Positions 43,497 through 52,493 are shown, counted from the first letter of the stretch. The stretch: 64,000 nucleotides of DNA from Fusicatenibacter saccharivorans (GCF_027667425.1 NZ_JAQEGR010000002.1:1-64000); one strand, 5' to 3'. The notes: generated by a model not told the origin, from the sequence alone. Numbers and translations are program-made.

Positions 43497-44412
43497 TTCC
43501 TGTCCCTCCTATTTTGCTTAAAAAGTAATCTTCTAATGTATCACCGGCCACAGAAAGACCTGTAACGAGAATATGTGCATCTGACAAAGCAGCAGCCACT
43601 TTTTCCATATCATCGAGATAATCATATAGGCGAATTATGCCATCTGGCATCAGCTTAAAACTATCTGTGTGTAGCGTTTCTTCCAAAACGATCAGAGCTT
43701 TTTGTGGATCAGTTGCCTTTATTGCGATATGCCGTTTGCAACGATCATTTAGTTCTCGATCTGATATTTCTTCGATAATTTTGCCTTTGTCTATTAAAAT
43801 AAACTCTGATGCTGTCTGATACAGTTCCTCTAAGATATGGCTGGATACCAATATCGTCATTCCGTATTCCTTATTCAAGGACTTTAGCAAATTACGAATT
43901 TCCACAATTCCAGCAGGATCAAGCCCATTGATCGGTTCATCCAAAATAAGAAATTCTGGTGTATTTAATAGTGCGATTGCAATACCCAATCGCTGTCGCA
44001 TCCCCAGCGAAAAATTACGGACAGCTTTTTTCCCGGTATCTTTCAGACCTACCATGTCTAAAGTTTTTTGGATAACTGCTTTGTCAGGGATACCACGTTG
44101 GATACGCTGTATCTCCATATTTTGATAAGCGGTCATTGTCGGAAAAAGCGCAGGTGTTTCGATCATGCAACCGATCCGCTTTCTCTGTTCCTGCAATTCC
44201 TTTTCGACGGTTTTCCCCCACAACGATAAGGTGCCGCTTGTCGGAAACGCTAATCCTGTAACCAATCTCAAAAAGGTGGTCTTTCCTGCTCCATTTTGGC
44301 CTATGAAGCCATAAATTTTCCCTTTTTCAATTTTCAAATCAATATGATCTAAGGCAACTGTGTGCCGGTATTCTTTTGTTAAGTCATGTGCTTCCAAAAT
44401 AACAGAACTCAT
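43474..44412 (-). CDS. ABC transporter ATPase, lantibiotic/bacitracin immunity type
   Basis: A 312-residue ATPase with Walker A GQNGAGKT (38-45), signature NFSLGMRQRLGIA (the LSLGMxQR variant typical of BcrA/LanF proteins), Walker B FLILDEPINGLDP and an H-loop (VSSHIL). A C-terminal extension of about 80 residues follows, also typical of that group. It energises the two permeases next to it. AAGGAGG precedes ATG 44412. It follows the response regulator by about 95 bases, a gap that could hold an internal promoter controlled by it. Known relatives protect against nisin-like lantibiotics or bacitracin. Confidence 0.9.
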   Translation of the reverse strand: MSSVILEAHDLTKEYRHTVALDHIDLKIEKGKIYGFIGQNGAGKTTFLRLVTGLAFPTSGTLSLWGKTVEKELQEQRKRIGCMIETPALFPTMTAYQNMEIQRIQRGIPDKAVIQKTLDMVGLKDTGKKAVRNFSLGMRQRLGIAIALLNTPEFLILDEPINGLDPAGIVEIRNLLKSLNKEYGMTILVSSHILEELYQTASEFILIDKGKIIEEISDRELNDRCKRHIAIKATDPQKALIVLEETLHTDSFKLMPDGIIRLYDYLDDMEKVAAALSDAHILVTGLSVAGDTLEDYFLSKIGGTGNVKSPKS

Positions 44413-44508
44413 GTTGTCATCCTCCTTTACATTTTAGTGTAAGGGGAAATCATAAAGAATTTCTTAATTTCTATTTGGAAACCATAAAAAAAGCATAAAG
44501 CCAAGAGC

Positions 44509-45192
44509 TTACCCCTCGGCTTTATGCAAACGGTATCCAATGCCCCACACAGTATCTATAAACTCTTTATCCGGGCAAATGGCTTTCATCTTGTTTCGCA
44601 AGTTGCTAATATGGACATTCAAGGTGTTGTCCTCGCTGATATACTCTGTATTCCAAACACTTTGAAACAAATTCGCCTTTGAGAAGATCTTGTCCGGGTA
44701 TTTCATAAGCAATTCCAGTATAGCAAATTCTTTCGCAGTTAAAGGTAACTCCGCCCCTTGTAGCATAGCTCTGTTGCCGTCTAAATCTAAAACCAAATCA
44801 TTGCACTTCAAAGATGACGGCGTGCTGTTTTGAAATTGAATCCGGCGTAAGTTGCTTTCAATTCTGGCGAGAACTTCTTCCATATCGAAAGGTTTTGTAA
44901 TGTAATCATCCGCACCAAGCCGCAACAAATCAATCTTGTTCTGTGTTGTTTCCTTTGCTGAAATTACTATGACAGGAACCGTTGAGAATTTACGAATATC
45001 CGCAAGTATAGTATCACCACTCCGATAAGGCAGCATTATATCAAGCAGAATAAGATCAATCTGATGTTCTTGTATGCAGTCTAACACATGAAGCCCATCA
45101 TACTGACAAAGCACCTCATATCCATTTCCCTGTAAAAAATCAGCCAGCAATTTGCTGATCTCTAAATCATCCTCAACAATCAAAATTTTCAT
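44509..45192 (-). CDS. OmpR-family response regulator of immunity operon
   Basis: A 227-residue two-component regulator. The receiver domain has acidic pocket EDD (7-9), phospho-acceptor Asp51 (LILLDIMLP) and Lys in VISAKE. The C-terminal winged helix (about 130-225) ends with NVHISNLRNKMKAICPD and VWGIGYRL. It is the first gene of a five-gene minus-strand operon (regulator, ATPase, two permeases, kinase); regulator and kinase thus frame the transporter they presumably induce. The ribosome site is weak (CAGGTGA). A TACAAT stands about 30 bases upstream on the minus strand but no good -35 was found. Confidence 0.92.
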   Translation of the reverse strand: MKILIVEDDLEISKLLADFLQGNGYEVLCQYDGLHVLDCIQEHQIDLILLDIMLPYRSGDTILADIRKFSTVPVIVISAKETTQNKIDLLRLGADDYITKPFDMEEVLARIESNLRRIQFQNSTPSSLKCNDLVLDLDGNRAMLQGAELPLTAKEFAILELLMKYPDKIFSKANLFQSVWNTEYISEDNTLNVHISNLRNKMKAICPDKEFIDTVWGIGYRLHKAEG

Positions 45193-45574
45193 GTTGTTCT
45201 ATGTTCACCTGTCTTATGTCAGCATTGTACTACACTTTTTATCTCTAATAGATTTAATTATATTTCCTTTCAGGAGAGAATACAAGGCATAAAATATGAA
45301 TTATTAGATGTTAGAAGAACACATTTCTATTGCTGGGTACACTGGAAATATGAAACCAAAAGCCAGCAAAAGCCCCTCCTGTCTACGCATTTAGGGGGCA
45401 AAAAGCCCACGGAAATCAAGGCTTTTCGGCGGTGGTCGATGGGGTGGCAGAATGATTTATCAAATACCCGTCGGAACGGGCTTTGAAATGCGTAGGAAAA
45501 TCTTTCCGGCGCTGGTTTTCCCGCCGGTTCTGTGGTATGCTGGAATAAGACAAAAAACGACAGGAGTTGACACG
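45193..45574. other. Gene-poor stretch between divergent immunity operon and HTH gene
   Basis: About 380 bases with no convincing gene. It holds the promoter region of the minus-strand immunity operon and, from about 45370, GC-rich sequence with several short inverted GC-rich runs (around 45400-45440 and 45515-45530) typical of conjugative-element leader DNA. A longer reading frame beginning at 45452 runs into the HTH gene but has no family support before 45575. Confidence 0.4.
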
Positions 45575-45769
45575 ATGGCCGAACAGGAAATGTTACTGGA
45601 CACAGCTACCATCAGGGCCGCCGTCGCCGGTGAGCTATGGGCTAAACAAAAAGTGATCGAACACTACACCCCCATGATCGACGAGTTGGCCGTTGACGAA
45701 GATATGAAGCAGCACCTTATTCTGAAACTGTTGGAAGAACTGCCTAACTTCCCAATGGGGCAGGCATAA
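45575..45769 (+). CDS. Conjugative-element helix-turn-helix protein (HTH_16-like)
   Basis: A 64-residue protein resembling the small sigma-like helix-turn-helix proteins of clostridial integrative elements (LDTATIRAAVAGELWAKQKV, EHYTPMIDEL, DEDMKQHLILKLLEELPNF). ATG 45575 is chosen because the family begins there (MAEQEMLLDTATIRAAVAG) and CAGGAG precedes it. Relatives are small regulators on Tn916-like and similar elements. Here it stands isolated between the immunity operon and a broken RepA gene, so it is probably a leftover of the element. The assignment rests on remembered family resemblance. Confidence 0.62.
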   Translation: MAEQEMLLDTATIRAAVAGELWAKQKVIEHYTPMIDELAVDEDMKQHLILKLLEELPNFPMGQA

Positions 45770-45833
45770 GAAAAAGAGCGCCGGACGCAGAGGCTTTGAC
45801 ACCTCCGCGCCCGGCGTTTTGGATAATTGCCGA

Positions 45834-46373
45834 TTATGTCATAGCAAACTCGATGTGAGAGCTGTCCAGCTTCATAAACTTGGATTTCACCAGCTCTGCC
45901 GGGTAATCGTCCCCGGCAATACGGATGGTCTTGCGGACGCTGCACACGGTTTCCACCAGCAAGTCCACGATCTCGTCCAGCGTTTCCCGGTCAATGCCCT
46001 TGGCGTGCTGGCAAAGGTGTTCGTACTCGATGTTGTCCATGATGATCTCACGATAAATCTCTATGGCGCTCTGTGATTTCGCTCCCGTTCCTTTCCGTTC
46101 CGGCGGCTGTGCCGCTTCGTCCTCCGAGGGGAAGGGTCGGGAAAGGATAGGAATGGAATCGGTAATTGATACATCCGTAGTTGTTTTTTCTTTACTTGAT
46201 ATATCTTTATTTAATTGCATTGGATTTTCCAATGTCGGGTTTCCCGGTGTCGGATTATCCGATGTTGGATTTTCCAACACCGAGTTTTCCAATCCCGGTG
46301 CCGCCTCGTCCGGCTGCTCTGGCCGGGGCTGGGGCTGTTCAAAGGCCCGGTCGCTGCCGGAAGTGAAGTACAT
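45834..46373 (-). pseudogene. RepA/DUF6017-type initiator, C-terminal fragment
   Basis: A 179-residue reading frame equal to the C-terminal part of replication-initiator-like proteins: a low-complexity linker of NPT-type repeats, a polar stretch, then the DUF6017 domain (IYREIIMDNIEYEHLCQHAK, ETLDEIVDLLVETVCSVRKT, KSKFMKLDSSHIEFAM). The N-terminal helix-turn-helix domain is absent: sequence upstream of 46373 is unrelated. The first ATG is within the repeat-proximal part and has no strong ribosome site. It pairs conceptually with the N-terminal fragment at 3358, but that lies on the other strand 42 kb away and is probably from another element. Confidence 0.68.
46223..46297. repeat. Five tandem 15-bp repeats in RepA linker
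   Basis: Five degenerate 15-bp units (type GATTTTCCAATGTCG) encode, on the minus strand, the Asn-Pro-rich repeats of the RepA linker. Such linkers vary in repeat number between elements. Confidence 0.75.
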
Positions 46374-46410
46374 AGGCCGTCGCCTTCTTTCTGCGTTTGG
46401 GCAAAAAGAA

Positions 46411-46441
46411 AAGCCGCAGACTTTTTCAAAATCTGCGGCTT
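46411..46441. terminator. Hairpin at end of mobile segment
   Basis: AAGCCGCAGA (46411-46420) and TCTGCGGCTT (46432-46441) form a perfect ten-bp stem with an 11-base loop containing CTTTTT. T-runs are weak on either side, so terminator function is only possible. Confidence 0.4.
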
Positions 46442-46616
46442 AGCCGGGGAACAGAAAAGGGCGCTGTCATGCTTGACAACACCCTGTTTCTGTCTGATTA
46501 TTCAGTTGTTTTGACCTGCCCCGTTTTCCGCTGCCCTAAAAAACATTGATTTTACTGGTTTTTTTCATGTTTTCTTATGGCAACGCTCTTTTTTGCAGGG
46601 TTTTTTCATTTTCAGA

Positions 46617-47522
46617 TTATCCCAGCTTCGCCGGGAGAGACGAGGAAACCGTGGTCTGGTGCTTTTGACGGAATTGCCGCGGGGTGATCTGGTACCGCTT
46701 TTTAAAGGTGCGGATCAGATGACTGCAGTCCGCAAAGCCGGTCTCGGCTGCAATATAGTTCAGGTCATAGTCGGTAAAAAGAAGCAGGTTTTCAACCTTG
46801 TTCAGGCGGATAAACTCGATATACTGCTTACAGCTCTGCCCGTAATGCTTCAGAAAAAGTTTGGCAAAATAGGAGTAGCTCATGTTGTATTTATGTGCCA
46901 GTGCCTCGATATTGATGTTTTCCTGGGAATGGCGGTCGAGATAGACGAGGATATCCTGCATACTCTGTTCCTCACTCTCGGAAATCGATTCGGGATTGAA
47001 ACAGATTCCCTGGCAGTGCCAGATACGCAGAAGCCGGAGAAACAGTGTGGAAAAGAGAGAATAGATATAGGCATCATAACCGTATTTCTTTTCAAGAGCC
47101 TCCCTCTCAAGGGTTACAAAAAAATCATGGAGATTCAGCTCTGAGAGATCTTCCTGCGTAAACAAAAGCGAAGGATAGGTCATTGTGGCGATTTTATGGA
47201 AAGCAAAGCTCAGGTTCGGAAGGTAGCTTCCGGTGAGCTGGATGCGGTTCAGGTTGAATTTGATACAGAAATAGCGGAATGGCCGATCCTGGTCTGCGGC
47301 AAGTGCGTGGACCGTCTGTGGAGGAAACAGGATGAAAGAGCCCGGTTTTATGTGGTAGACGGAATCGTTGCAGCTCACGAGAAGAGAACCTTCCTGCAGA
47401 TAAAGAACCTCCGTAAAATAGTGCCAGTGGGATTTGACCGGCATGGAAAAACTGTCGGAGCAGCAGGAAAAGGCTTCAATCGGCGAGTGCAGGATGTCAC
47501 TGTATTCAAAAAGATTCTTCAA
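46617..47522 (-). CDS. AraC-family regulator, divergent from ABC exporter
   Basis: A 301-residue regulator with an N-terminal cupin-like sensing domain (HWHYFTEVLYLQEGSLLVSC, GSFILFPPQTVH). The C-terminal double helix-turn-helix (about 200-295) reads NINIEALAHKYNMSYSYFAK, YIAAETGFADCSHLIRTFKK and then the TPRQFR end. The start codon appears to be TTG at 47522, preceded by GGGGGA; no ATG fits as well. It is divergent from the two-gene ABC exporter across 201 bases, the usual position for its controller. The first gene of the backbone to the right of the second mobile segment. Confidence 0.9.
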   Translation of the reverse strand: MKNLFEYSDILHSPIEAFSCCSDSFSMPVKSHWHYFTEVLYLQEGSLLVSCNDSVYHIKPGSFILFPPQTVHALAADQDRPFRYFCIKFNLNRIQLTGSYLPNLSFAFHKIATMTYPSLLFTQEDLSELNLHDFFVTLEREALEKKYGYDAYIYSLFSTLFLRLLRIWHCQGICFNPESISESEEQSMQDILVYLDRHSQENINIEALAHKYNMSYSYFAKLFLKHYGQSCKQYIEFIRLNKVENLLLFTDYDLNYIAAETGFADCSHLIRTFKKRYQITPRQFRQKHQTTVSSSLPAKLG

Positions 47523-47723
47523 CGGAAAAGTCCCCCTTCAGGTAAAAAATATTCAGTATTTTTCTGGGAATATCAGTTTCGGAAAAATAGAAACATTCTA
47601 TTTTTGTACAGTCGCATTATATCATATCCAAATGAAAATTGATACAATGGCGAAAGCATTTGAAAGAAAATTAATGCTGAATTTGGTAACTCAATTTCCT
47701 AAGATAAGGGGGGATATGAAAAC

Positions 47724-49511
47724 ATGAAAAGCAACACGAAACAATTCCCGAAAAACAAAATTGCGTGGCTGTGGGAAAACATGGAGGGAAAACGGGCGCT
47801 GTACTTTGTCGGTATTCTCGGAACCGTTTTGTACAATATTCTGCAGCTTACGATTCCCTATTTTTCGGGAAAAATTGTGGATCTGTTTTTAACTGGGGAG
47901 AACGCGGCGACAAATCTTCAGGTACACCGTGACCTGCTTTACCGCTTGCTGTTTGCGATGGTCGGCTTTACGTTCCTGCGTGTTATCGTTGTTTATGGCA
48001 GCTGTATGATCTATGAGACGGTGTCGCAGAGTGTTCTGTACCGGGTGCGGAATTATCTGTACGACAAGCTTCAGCGTCAGGATATGACGTTTTACAGTAC
48101 CTATCGGACAGGAGATCTGATGACACGGCAGACAGGAGACCTGGATGCGGTGCGTCACATGGTTGCATGGGTTGTACGAATGGTGGTTGAGTCATTTTCT
48201 CTGTTTGCTGCAGCGGCCGTTTTCTTCCTGTATACGAACTGGAAGCTGGCACTGTGCGTTCTTGTGATTTCACCGTTTGTATTCTGGATTATCTATCTGT
48301 TCCGGAACCGCGTTGCCCCGATGCATGCGGCGCTGCGTGAAAAACTGGCACAGATGAATACATGCGCACAGGAGAATATTTCCGGAAACCGCGTTGTCAA
48401 AGCGTTTGCAAGAGAAGATTACGAAATCGAGAAATTCGACCGTGCCAATACCGACTATGCGGAGACGAATAAGGCAACCGGAATGGTATGGCTGAAATTT
48501 TTCCCGATTGTCGAGAGTATTGCGAACCTGATGCCGGTTGTCCTGCTCGCAGTCGGCGGTGTTTTTATGATCAGAGGACAGCTTACTATGGGAGACTATG
48601 TGGCATTTTCAGGCCTCATCTGGGCAATCGCCAATCCGATGCGTCAGATGGGAAATATCATGAACGAATTTCAGCGGTTCTCAGCAGCGTCGAAAAAGGT
48701 CATGGAGCTGTATTACTCCGAACCGAAAATCAGGGACGAAGAAAATGCCGTTTCCCATCCGGAGCGGTTTGAAGGCAAAATCGAGTTTGATAACGTTTCC
48801 TTCCAATACGAGGATGGTGATTTGCCGGTTCTGCACAATATTTCCTTCACGGCCCATCCGAACGAGACGGTTGCGATCATGGGCGAGACCGGCTGCGGCA
48901 AGACATCGCTGATCAATCTGATCCCGCGGTTTTATGAGCCGACAGAAGGACAGATCCGGATTGACGGAATTCCTGTAGAACAGCTGAAGCTGTATGATCT
49001 CCGAAAACAGATCGGACTTGCCACGCAGGATGTTCTGCTGTATTCTGACACGATCGAGGGAAACATTGCCTACGGCGATGATTCGATCAAGATGAACGAG
49101 GTTGTCAAGTTTGCAAGGTATTCCGCTGCGGCAGATTTCATTTCAAAGATGCCGGAGGGCTACGATACCCTGGTTGGAGAGCGCGGTGTTGGTCTTTCCG
49201 GAGGCCAGAAGCAGAGAATTTCTCTGGCAAGAGCACTGGCGATCCGTCCATCGGTTCTGATTCTTGACGATACAACATCGGCGGTTGATATGGAAACAGA
49301 GAAACAGATTCAGCAGTCCTTACGGGAGCTTGATTTTCCATGTACCAAGATTGTGATTGCACAGCGAATTTCGACAACGAAAACAGCGGACAAGATTATT
49401 GTTCTGCAAAATGGCTATATTGAAGAAATGGGAACACATGAGGAACTGATGGAGAAGAAGGGTTACTATTATGAACTGGTGAAGCTGCAGACCGGTGTGG
49501 ATGAACTGTAG
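47724..49511 (+). CDS. Heterodimeric ABC exporter, degenerate-site subunit
   Basis: A half-transporter of 595 residues: six TM helices (about 25-320) and an NBD (350-590). Walker A is GETGCGKT, the signature is the consensus LSGGQ, and Walker B is VLILDDTT with Asp516 in place of the catalytic Glu. That substitution marks the degenerate ATP site subunit of TM287/288, LmrCD and BmrCD-type exporters. The partner with intact Glu follows 11 bases later. GGGGGGAT precedes the start. Such pumps expel drugs or lipids; the substrate cannot be predicted. Probably induced through the divergent AraC protein. Confidence 0.93.
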   Translation: MKSNTKQFPKNKIAWLWENMEGKRALYFVGILGTVLYNILQLTIPYFSGKIVDLFLTGENAATNLQVHRDLLYRLLFAMVGFTFLRVIVVYGSCMIYETVSQSVLYRVRNYLYDKLQRQDMTFYSTYRTGDLMTRQTGDLDAVRHMVAWVVRMVVESFSLFAAAAVFFLYTNWKLALCVLVISPFVFWIIYLFRNRVAPMHAALREKLAQMNTCAQENISGNRVVKAFAREDYEIEKFDRANTDYAETNKATGMVWLKFFPIVESIANLMPVVLLAVGGVFMIRGQLTMGDYVAFSGLIWAIANPMRQMGNIMNEFQRFSAASKKVMELYYSEPKIRDEENAVSHPERFEGKIEFDNVSFQYEDGDLPVLHNISFTAHPNETVAIMGETGCGKTSLINLIPRFYEPTEGQIRIDGIPVEQLKLYDLRKQIGLATQDVLLYSDTIEGNIAYGDDSIKMNEVVKFARYSAAADFISKMPEGYDTLVGERGVGLSGGQKQRISLARALAIRPSVLILDDTTSAVDMETEKQIQQSLRELDFPCTKIVIAQRISTTKTADKIIVLQNGYIEEMGTHEELMEKKGYYYELVKLQTGVDEL

Positions 49512-49522
49512 GAGGGGAAGCA

Positions 49523-51310
49523 ATGGCAAAAAATACATACAAGCAGGATGAAGTGCTCGAAGAGCCGTTTGACATCAAGCATCTGCTCAGAGCTTCATCC
49601 TATATCAAAAAATATGCAAAACGGATGGTTTTTGCGATCCTTTTGAGTGGCATCGGCGGTGCGTCCGGCTATGTGGCGCCGATGATTATCCAGCGGGCGC
49701 TGGACCTTGCAATTCCGGAGAAAAACGAGAGGCTTTTATTTTCTCTTGTGGGAATGCTGGTCGGCATCTATCTGGTGAGCGTGATCTTCACAACAATCCG
49801 AAGCCGCATTATGGTGGATGTCAGTCAGAGTATCATCTATGATATCCGAAAAGATTTGTTTGCACATCTGCAGGAGCTGCCGTTCCAGTATTACGATGAC
49901 CGCCCGCACGGCAAGATCCTGATTCGGGTTGTCAATTACGTCAACTCGGTGTCGGATATGCTGTCAAATGGTCTGATCAACATCGTTCTGGAGAGCTTCA
50001 ACCTTCTGTTTATCGTGATTTTCATGTTTCTGGTTGATGTGCAGATGGCATTTGTCGTGCTCTGCGGCGTGCCGGTGCTGTGCGTTTTCATGGTCTGGAT
50101 CAAGAATAAACAGAGACGTGCATGGCAGGCAGTTTCGAACAAGAACTCAAACCTGAATGCCTATCTGCAGGAGAATATTGTCGGAGCCCGCATTACGCAG
50201 ATCTTTGCACGAGAGGATGAGAATGCGGAGATTTTCAAAGATCTTTCCAAGGATTGCCGCAGAACATGGAATACAGCAGTTCGCTATTCCAACCTGGTAT
50301 GGCCGGGTATCGATTCAATTTCCGTCTGCGTGCGTGCTGCCATTTTTCTGTCCGGTCTGATCCTTTTCGGGCAGGGAAATAAGTCGGTTGGTACGATTGT
50401 AGCGATTTCGAGCTATGCATCGTATTTCTGGCAGCCGATCATGAACCTTGGAAACATCTTCAATAACTTTATCAACAACATTGCGTATCTGGAACGTATC
50501 TTTGAGACGATGGATGAGCCGGTGACGGTAAAGGATGCAAAAGATGCCGTTGAAATGCCAAAAATCCGCGGTGAGGTGACCTTCGATCACGTAAATTTCT
50601 CGTACGATGCGTCAAAACAGATCTTAAACGATGTTTCGTTTACGGTAAAACCGGGTGAGAGTGTGGCGCTTGTCGGACCGACCGGAGCCGGAAAGAGTAC
50701 GATTGTCAATCTGATTTCACGGTTTTACAATGTCAATGGCGGTCGCGTCCTGATCGATGGACAGGATATCTCGCAGGTGACCATTCATTCCCTGCGTGAG
50801 CAGATGGGTATTATGATGCAGGACAGCTTTATTTTCTCGGGAGATATTGAGGATAATATCCGTTACGGAAAGCTTGACGCAACGCATGAGGAGATTGTGA
50901 AGGCGAGCAGAACTGTCTGTGCGGACGAGTTTATCAGCAAAATGCCGGATCGCTATCAGACGGAGGTAAGGGAGCGTGGTTCCATGCTGAGCCAGGGACA
51001 AAAGCAGCTCATTTCGTTTGCGCGTACCCTGCTTTCCGATCCGGCCATTCTGATTCTCGATGAGGCGACCTCAAGCATTGACGTACAGACCGAAAAAGCA
51101 CTGCAGACGGGACTCAATGCCATGCTGAAGGGCAGAACCTCATTTATCATTGCGCATCGTCTGTCTACGATCCGCAACTGCGATAAGATTATGTATATCG
51201 ATAACGGCGGTATTATGGAGAGCGGAACACATGATGAGCTGATGGCAAAGAAAGGCCATTATTATAAACTGTATACAGCACAGCTTGATGAAGTACAGAA
51301 AGCGGGCTGA
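49523..51310 (+). CDS. Heterodimeric ABC exporter, catalytic-Glu subunit
   Basis: The second half-transporter, also 595 residues, with six TM helices and an NBD. Walker A is GPTGAGKS, the signature is altered to LSQGQ, and Walker B is ILILDEAT with catalytic Glu514; the switch region is IIAHRLSTIRNCD. In the heterodimer its LSQGQ faces the partner's Walker A, making one degenerate and one active ATP site, exactly the arrangement of TM287/TM288. AGGAGGGG precedes the start. Both genes are equal in length and adjacent, ending in a strong terminator. Confidence 0.93.
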   Translation: MAKNTYKQDEVLEEPFDIKHLLRASSYIKKYAKRMVFAILLSGIGGASGYVAPMIIQRALDLAIPEKNERLLFSLVGMLVGIYLVSVIFTTIRSRIMVDVSQSIIYDIRKDLFAHLQELPFQYYDDRPHGKILIRVVNYVNSVSDMLSNGLINIVLESFNLLFIVIFMFLVDVQMAFVVLCGVPVLCVFMVWIKNKQRRAWQAVSNKNSNLNAYLQENIVGARITQIFAREDENAEIFKDLSKDCRRTWNTAVRYSNLVWPGIDSISVCVRAAIFLSGLILFGQGNKSVGTIVAISSYASYFWQPIMNLGNIFNNFINNIAYLERIFETMDEPVTVKDAKDAVEMPKIRGEVTFDHVNFSYDASKQILNDVSFTVKPGESVALVGPTGAGKSTIVNLISRFYNVNGGRVLIDGQDISQVTIHSLREQMGIMMQDSFIFSGDIEDNIRYGKLDATHEEIVKASRTVCADEFISKMPDRYQTEVRERGSMLSQGQKQLISFARTLLSDPAILILDEATSSIDVQTEKALQTGLNAMLKGRTSFIIAHRLSTIRNCDKIMYIDNGGIMESGTHDELMAKKGHYYKLYTAQLDEVQKAG

Positions 51311-51338
51311 TCAAAAAAGATCATAAAAAAGATTATAA

Positions 51339-51383
51339 AAAAGGCTTCTGCCAGCGGATAAAAATCCGTGGCAGAAGCCTTTT
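51339..51383 (+). terminator. ABC exporter operon terminator
   Basis: A 15-bp stem (51339-51353 with 51369-51383) with a 15-base loop and ending TTTT. It also faces the 3' end of the convergent aroE-like gene (ends 51469). Confidence 0.85.
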
Positions 51384-51468
51384 GCCGTTTCTTGTTCGTG
51401 TCGCTTTTTGCGCGTGTCGCCGAAGCGACCCGCCGCAGGCGGAAAATTCGGCAAAGCAGGAGTTCTTC

Positions 51469-52341
51469 TTATTTTCCGGAGAAGTATTTCTCTTTGATGA
51501 TCTCAACCGGCATATCCTCGCCAGTCCACAGTTTGAAGGAAGCAGCTCCCTGGTATAACAGCATGTACATACCGTTTCCGGTCTTGCATCCAGCCTCTTT
51601 TGCCTCACGCAGCAGGCGGGTTTCCTGCGGATTGTAGATCACATCGAAAACGAAGAGGTCTTTGTGGAACATCGTTGTGTCGGTGATGATGGTGTTCTCG
51701 GTTTTTGGAGCCATTCCGACGGAAGTTCCATTGACAAGAATGGCGCTGTCTGCGATGGATGCGCGAAGGACTTCCGGATCGGAGAAGTCGTGCAGGGTAA
51801 CCTTGCAGGAAGTACGCTCATTGAGTTTTGCAACGATTTCCTCGGCTCTTCCGAAGAAATTGTCTCTGACGTTGAATACATTGATCTCAGCCACGCCGTC
51901 GAGGGCTGCCTGTACCAGGATTGCAGTAGCAGCGCCGCCGGCACCGAGCAGAGTCATCTTTTTGCCGATGATGTCTACGCCGTTTTCTGCAACTGCTCTC
52001 ATGAAGCCGACGCCGTCGGTGGTGTAAGCGGTGAGAACGCCGTTGTCGTTGACGATGGTATTACATGCGCCGGAGATCTCCGAAGCAGGAGAAACCTTGT
52101 CTGCCAATTTGCACATGATATTTTTGCCAGGCATGGTGATGTTCCAGCCTCTTGCACCCATGGTGCGGAGTCCTTCGACTGCCTGCGGCATTTTGTCTTC
52201 CGGTACATCAAAGGCAAGGTAGCTATAATCAAGGCCGAGCTGGTCGCATGCTTCGTTGTGCATTTCCGGAGAAACACTGTGTGCAACCGGGCTTCCGAGT
52301 AAACATAATAATCCGGTGTGTCCTGTGATGTGTTTTGACAT
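51469..52341 (-). CDS. aroE: Shikimate/quinate dehydrogenase, paralogue 1
   Basis: NAD(P)-dependent oxidoreductase between 3-dehydroshikimate and shikimate, or 3-dehydroquinate and quinate. The 290-residue protein has the substrate motif HSVSP (Ser22, Ser24), catalytic Lys73 (NITMPGK), Asp109 (TDG), and the nucleotide-binding LLGAGGAATA. The local sequence GxGGAATAILVQAALDG and length resemble the YdiB-like branch. Ribosome site GAGAGGA precedes ATG 52341. It has its own promoter (minus strand TTGCTT 52453-52448, 17 bases, TATAAT 52430-52425). It stands in a cluster with a second paralogue, AroD and transporters, so a catabolic role is more likely than aromatic amino acid synthesis. Confidence 0.9.
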   Translation of the reverse strand: MSKHITGHTGLLCLLGSPVAHSVSPEMHNEACDQLGLDYSYLAFDVPEDKMPQAVEGLRTMGARGWNITMPGKNIMCKLADKVSPASEISGACNTIVNDNGVLTAYTTDGVGFMRAVAENGVDIIGKKMTLLGAGGAATAILVQAALDGVAEINVFNVRDNFFGRAEEIVAKLNERTSCKVTLHDFSDPEVLRASIADSAILVNGTSVGMAPKTENTIITDTTMFHKDLFVFDVIYNPQETRLLREAKEAGCKTGNGMYMLLYQGAASFKLWTGEDMPVEIIKEKYFSGK

Positions 52342-52392
52342 AGTTTGAAATCCTCTCTCTCCTCGTATTTCCGCATGATGATAAATCGTGCT

Positions 52393-52412
52393 GTAGCACT
52401 TTAAACTGCTAC
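52393..52412. promoter_or_regulatory. 20-bp palindrome downstream of aroE paralogue 1 promoter
   Basis: GTAGCA, CTTTAAAC, TGCTAC: a 20-base palindrome with one mismatched pair, placed 12 bases after the minus-strand -10 (52430-52425), so around the transcription start. Good position for a repressor operator. Confidence 0.5.
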
Positions 52413-52424
52413 TATATGAAGTGA

Positions 52425-52453
52425 ATTATACTCCAGATGCCGAAAGAAAGCAA
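52425..52453 (-). promoter_or_regulatory. Promoter of aroE paralogue 1
   Basis: On the minus strand, TTGCTT (52453-52448), 17-base spacer, TATAAT (52430-52425), about 84 bases before the start codon at 52341. Confidence 0.65.
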
Positions 52454-52457
52454 GAAA

Positions 52458-52493
52458 AAAAGAGGAAATGACGCAAAGTTCATTTCCTCTTTT
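52458..52493 (-). terminator. Terminator of OYE-aroE2 transcript (bidirectional shape)
   Basis: A 14-bp perfect stem (52458-52471 with 52480-52493) with an eight-base loop, A-run on one side and T-run on the other. It follows paralogue 2 on the minus strand and separates it from the promoter of paralogue 1. Confidence 0.88.

Noticed and set aside
45452..45574. N-terminal extension of the HTH protein
   Set aside because: Family similarity begins at ATG 45575, which has its own ribosome site; the extension is GC-rich leader sequence.
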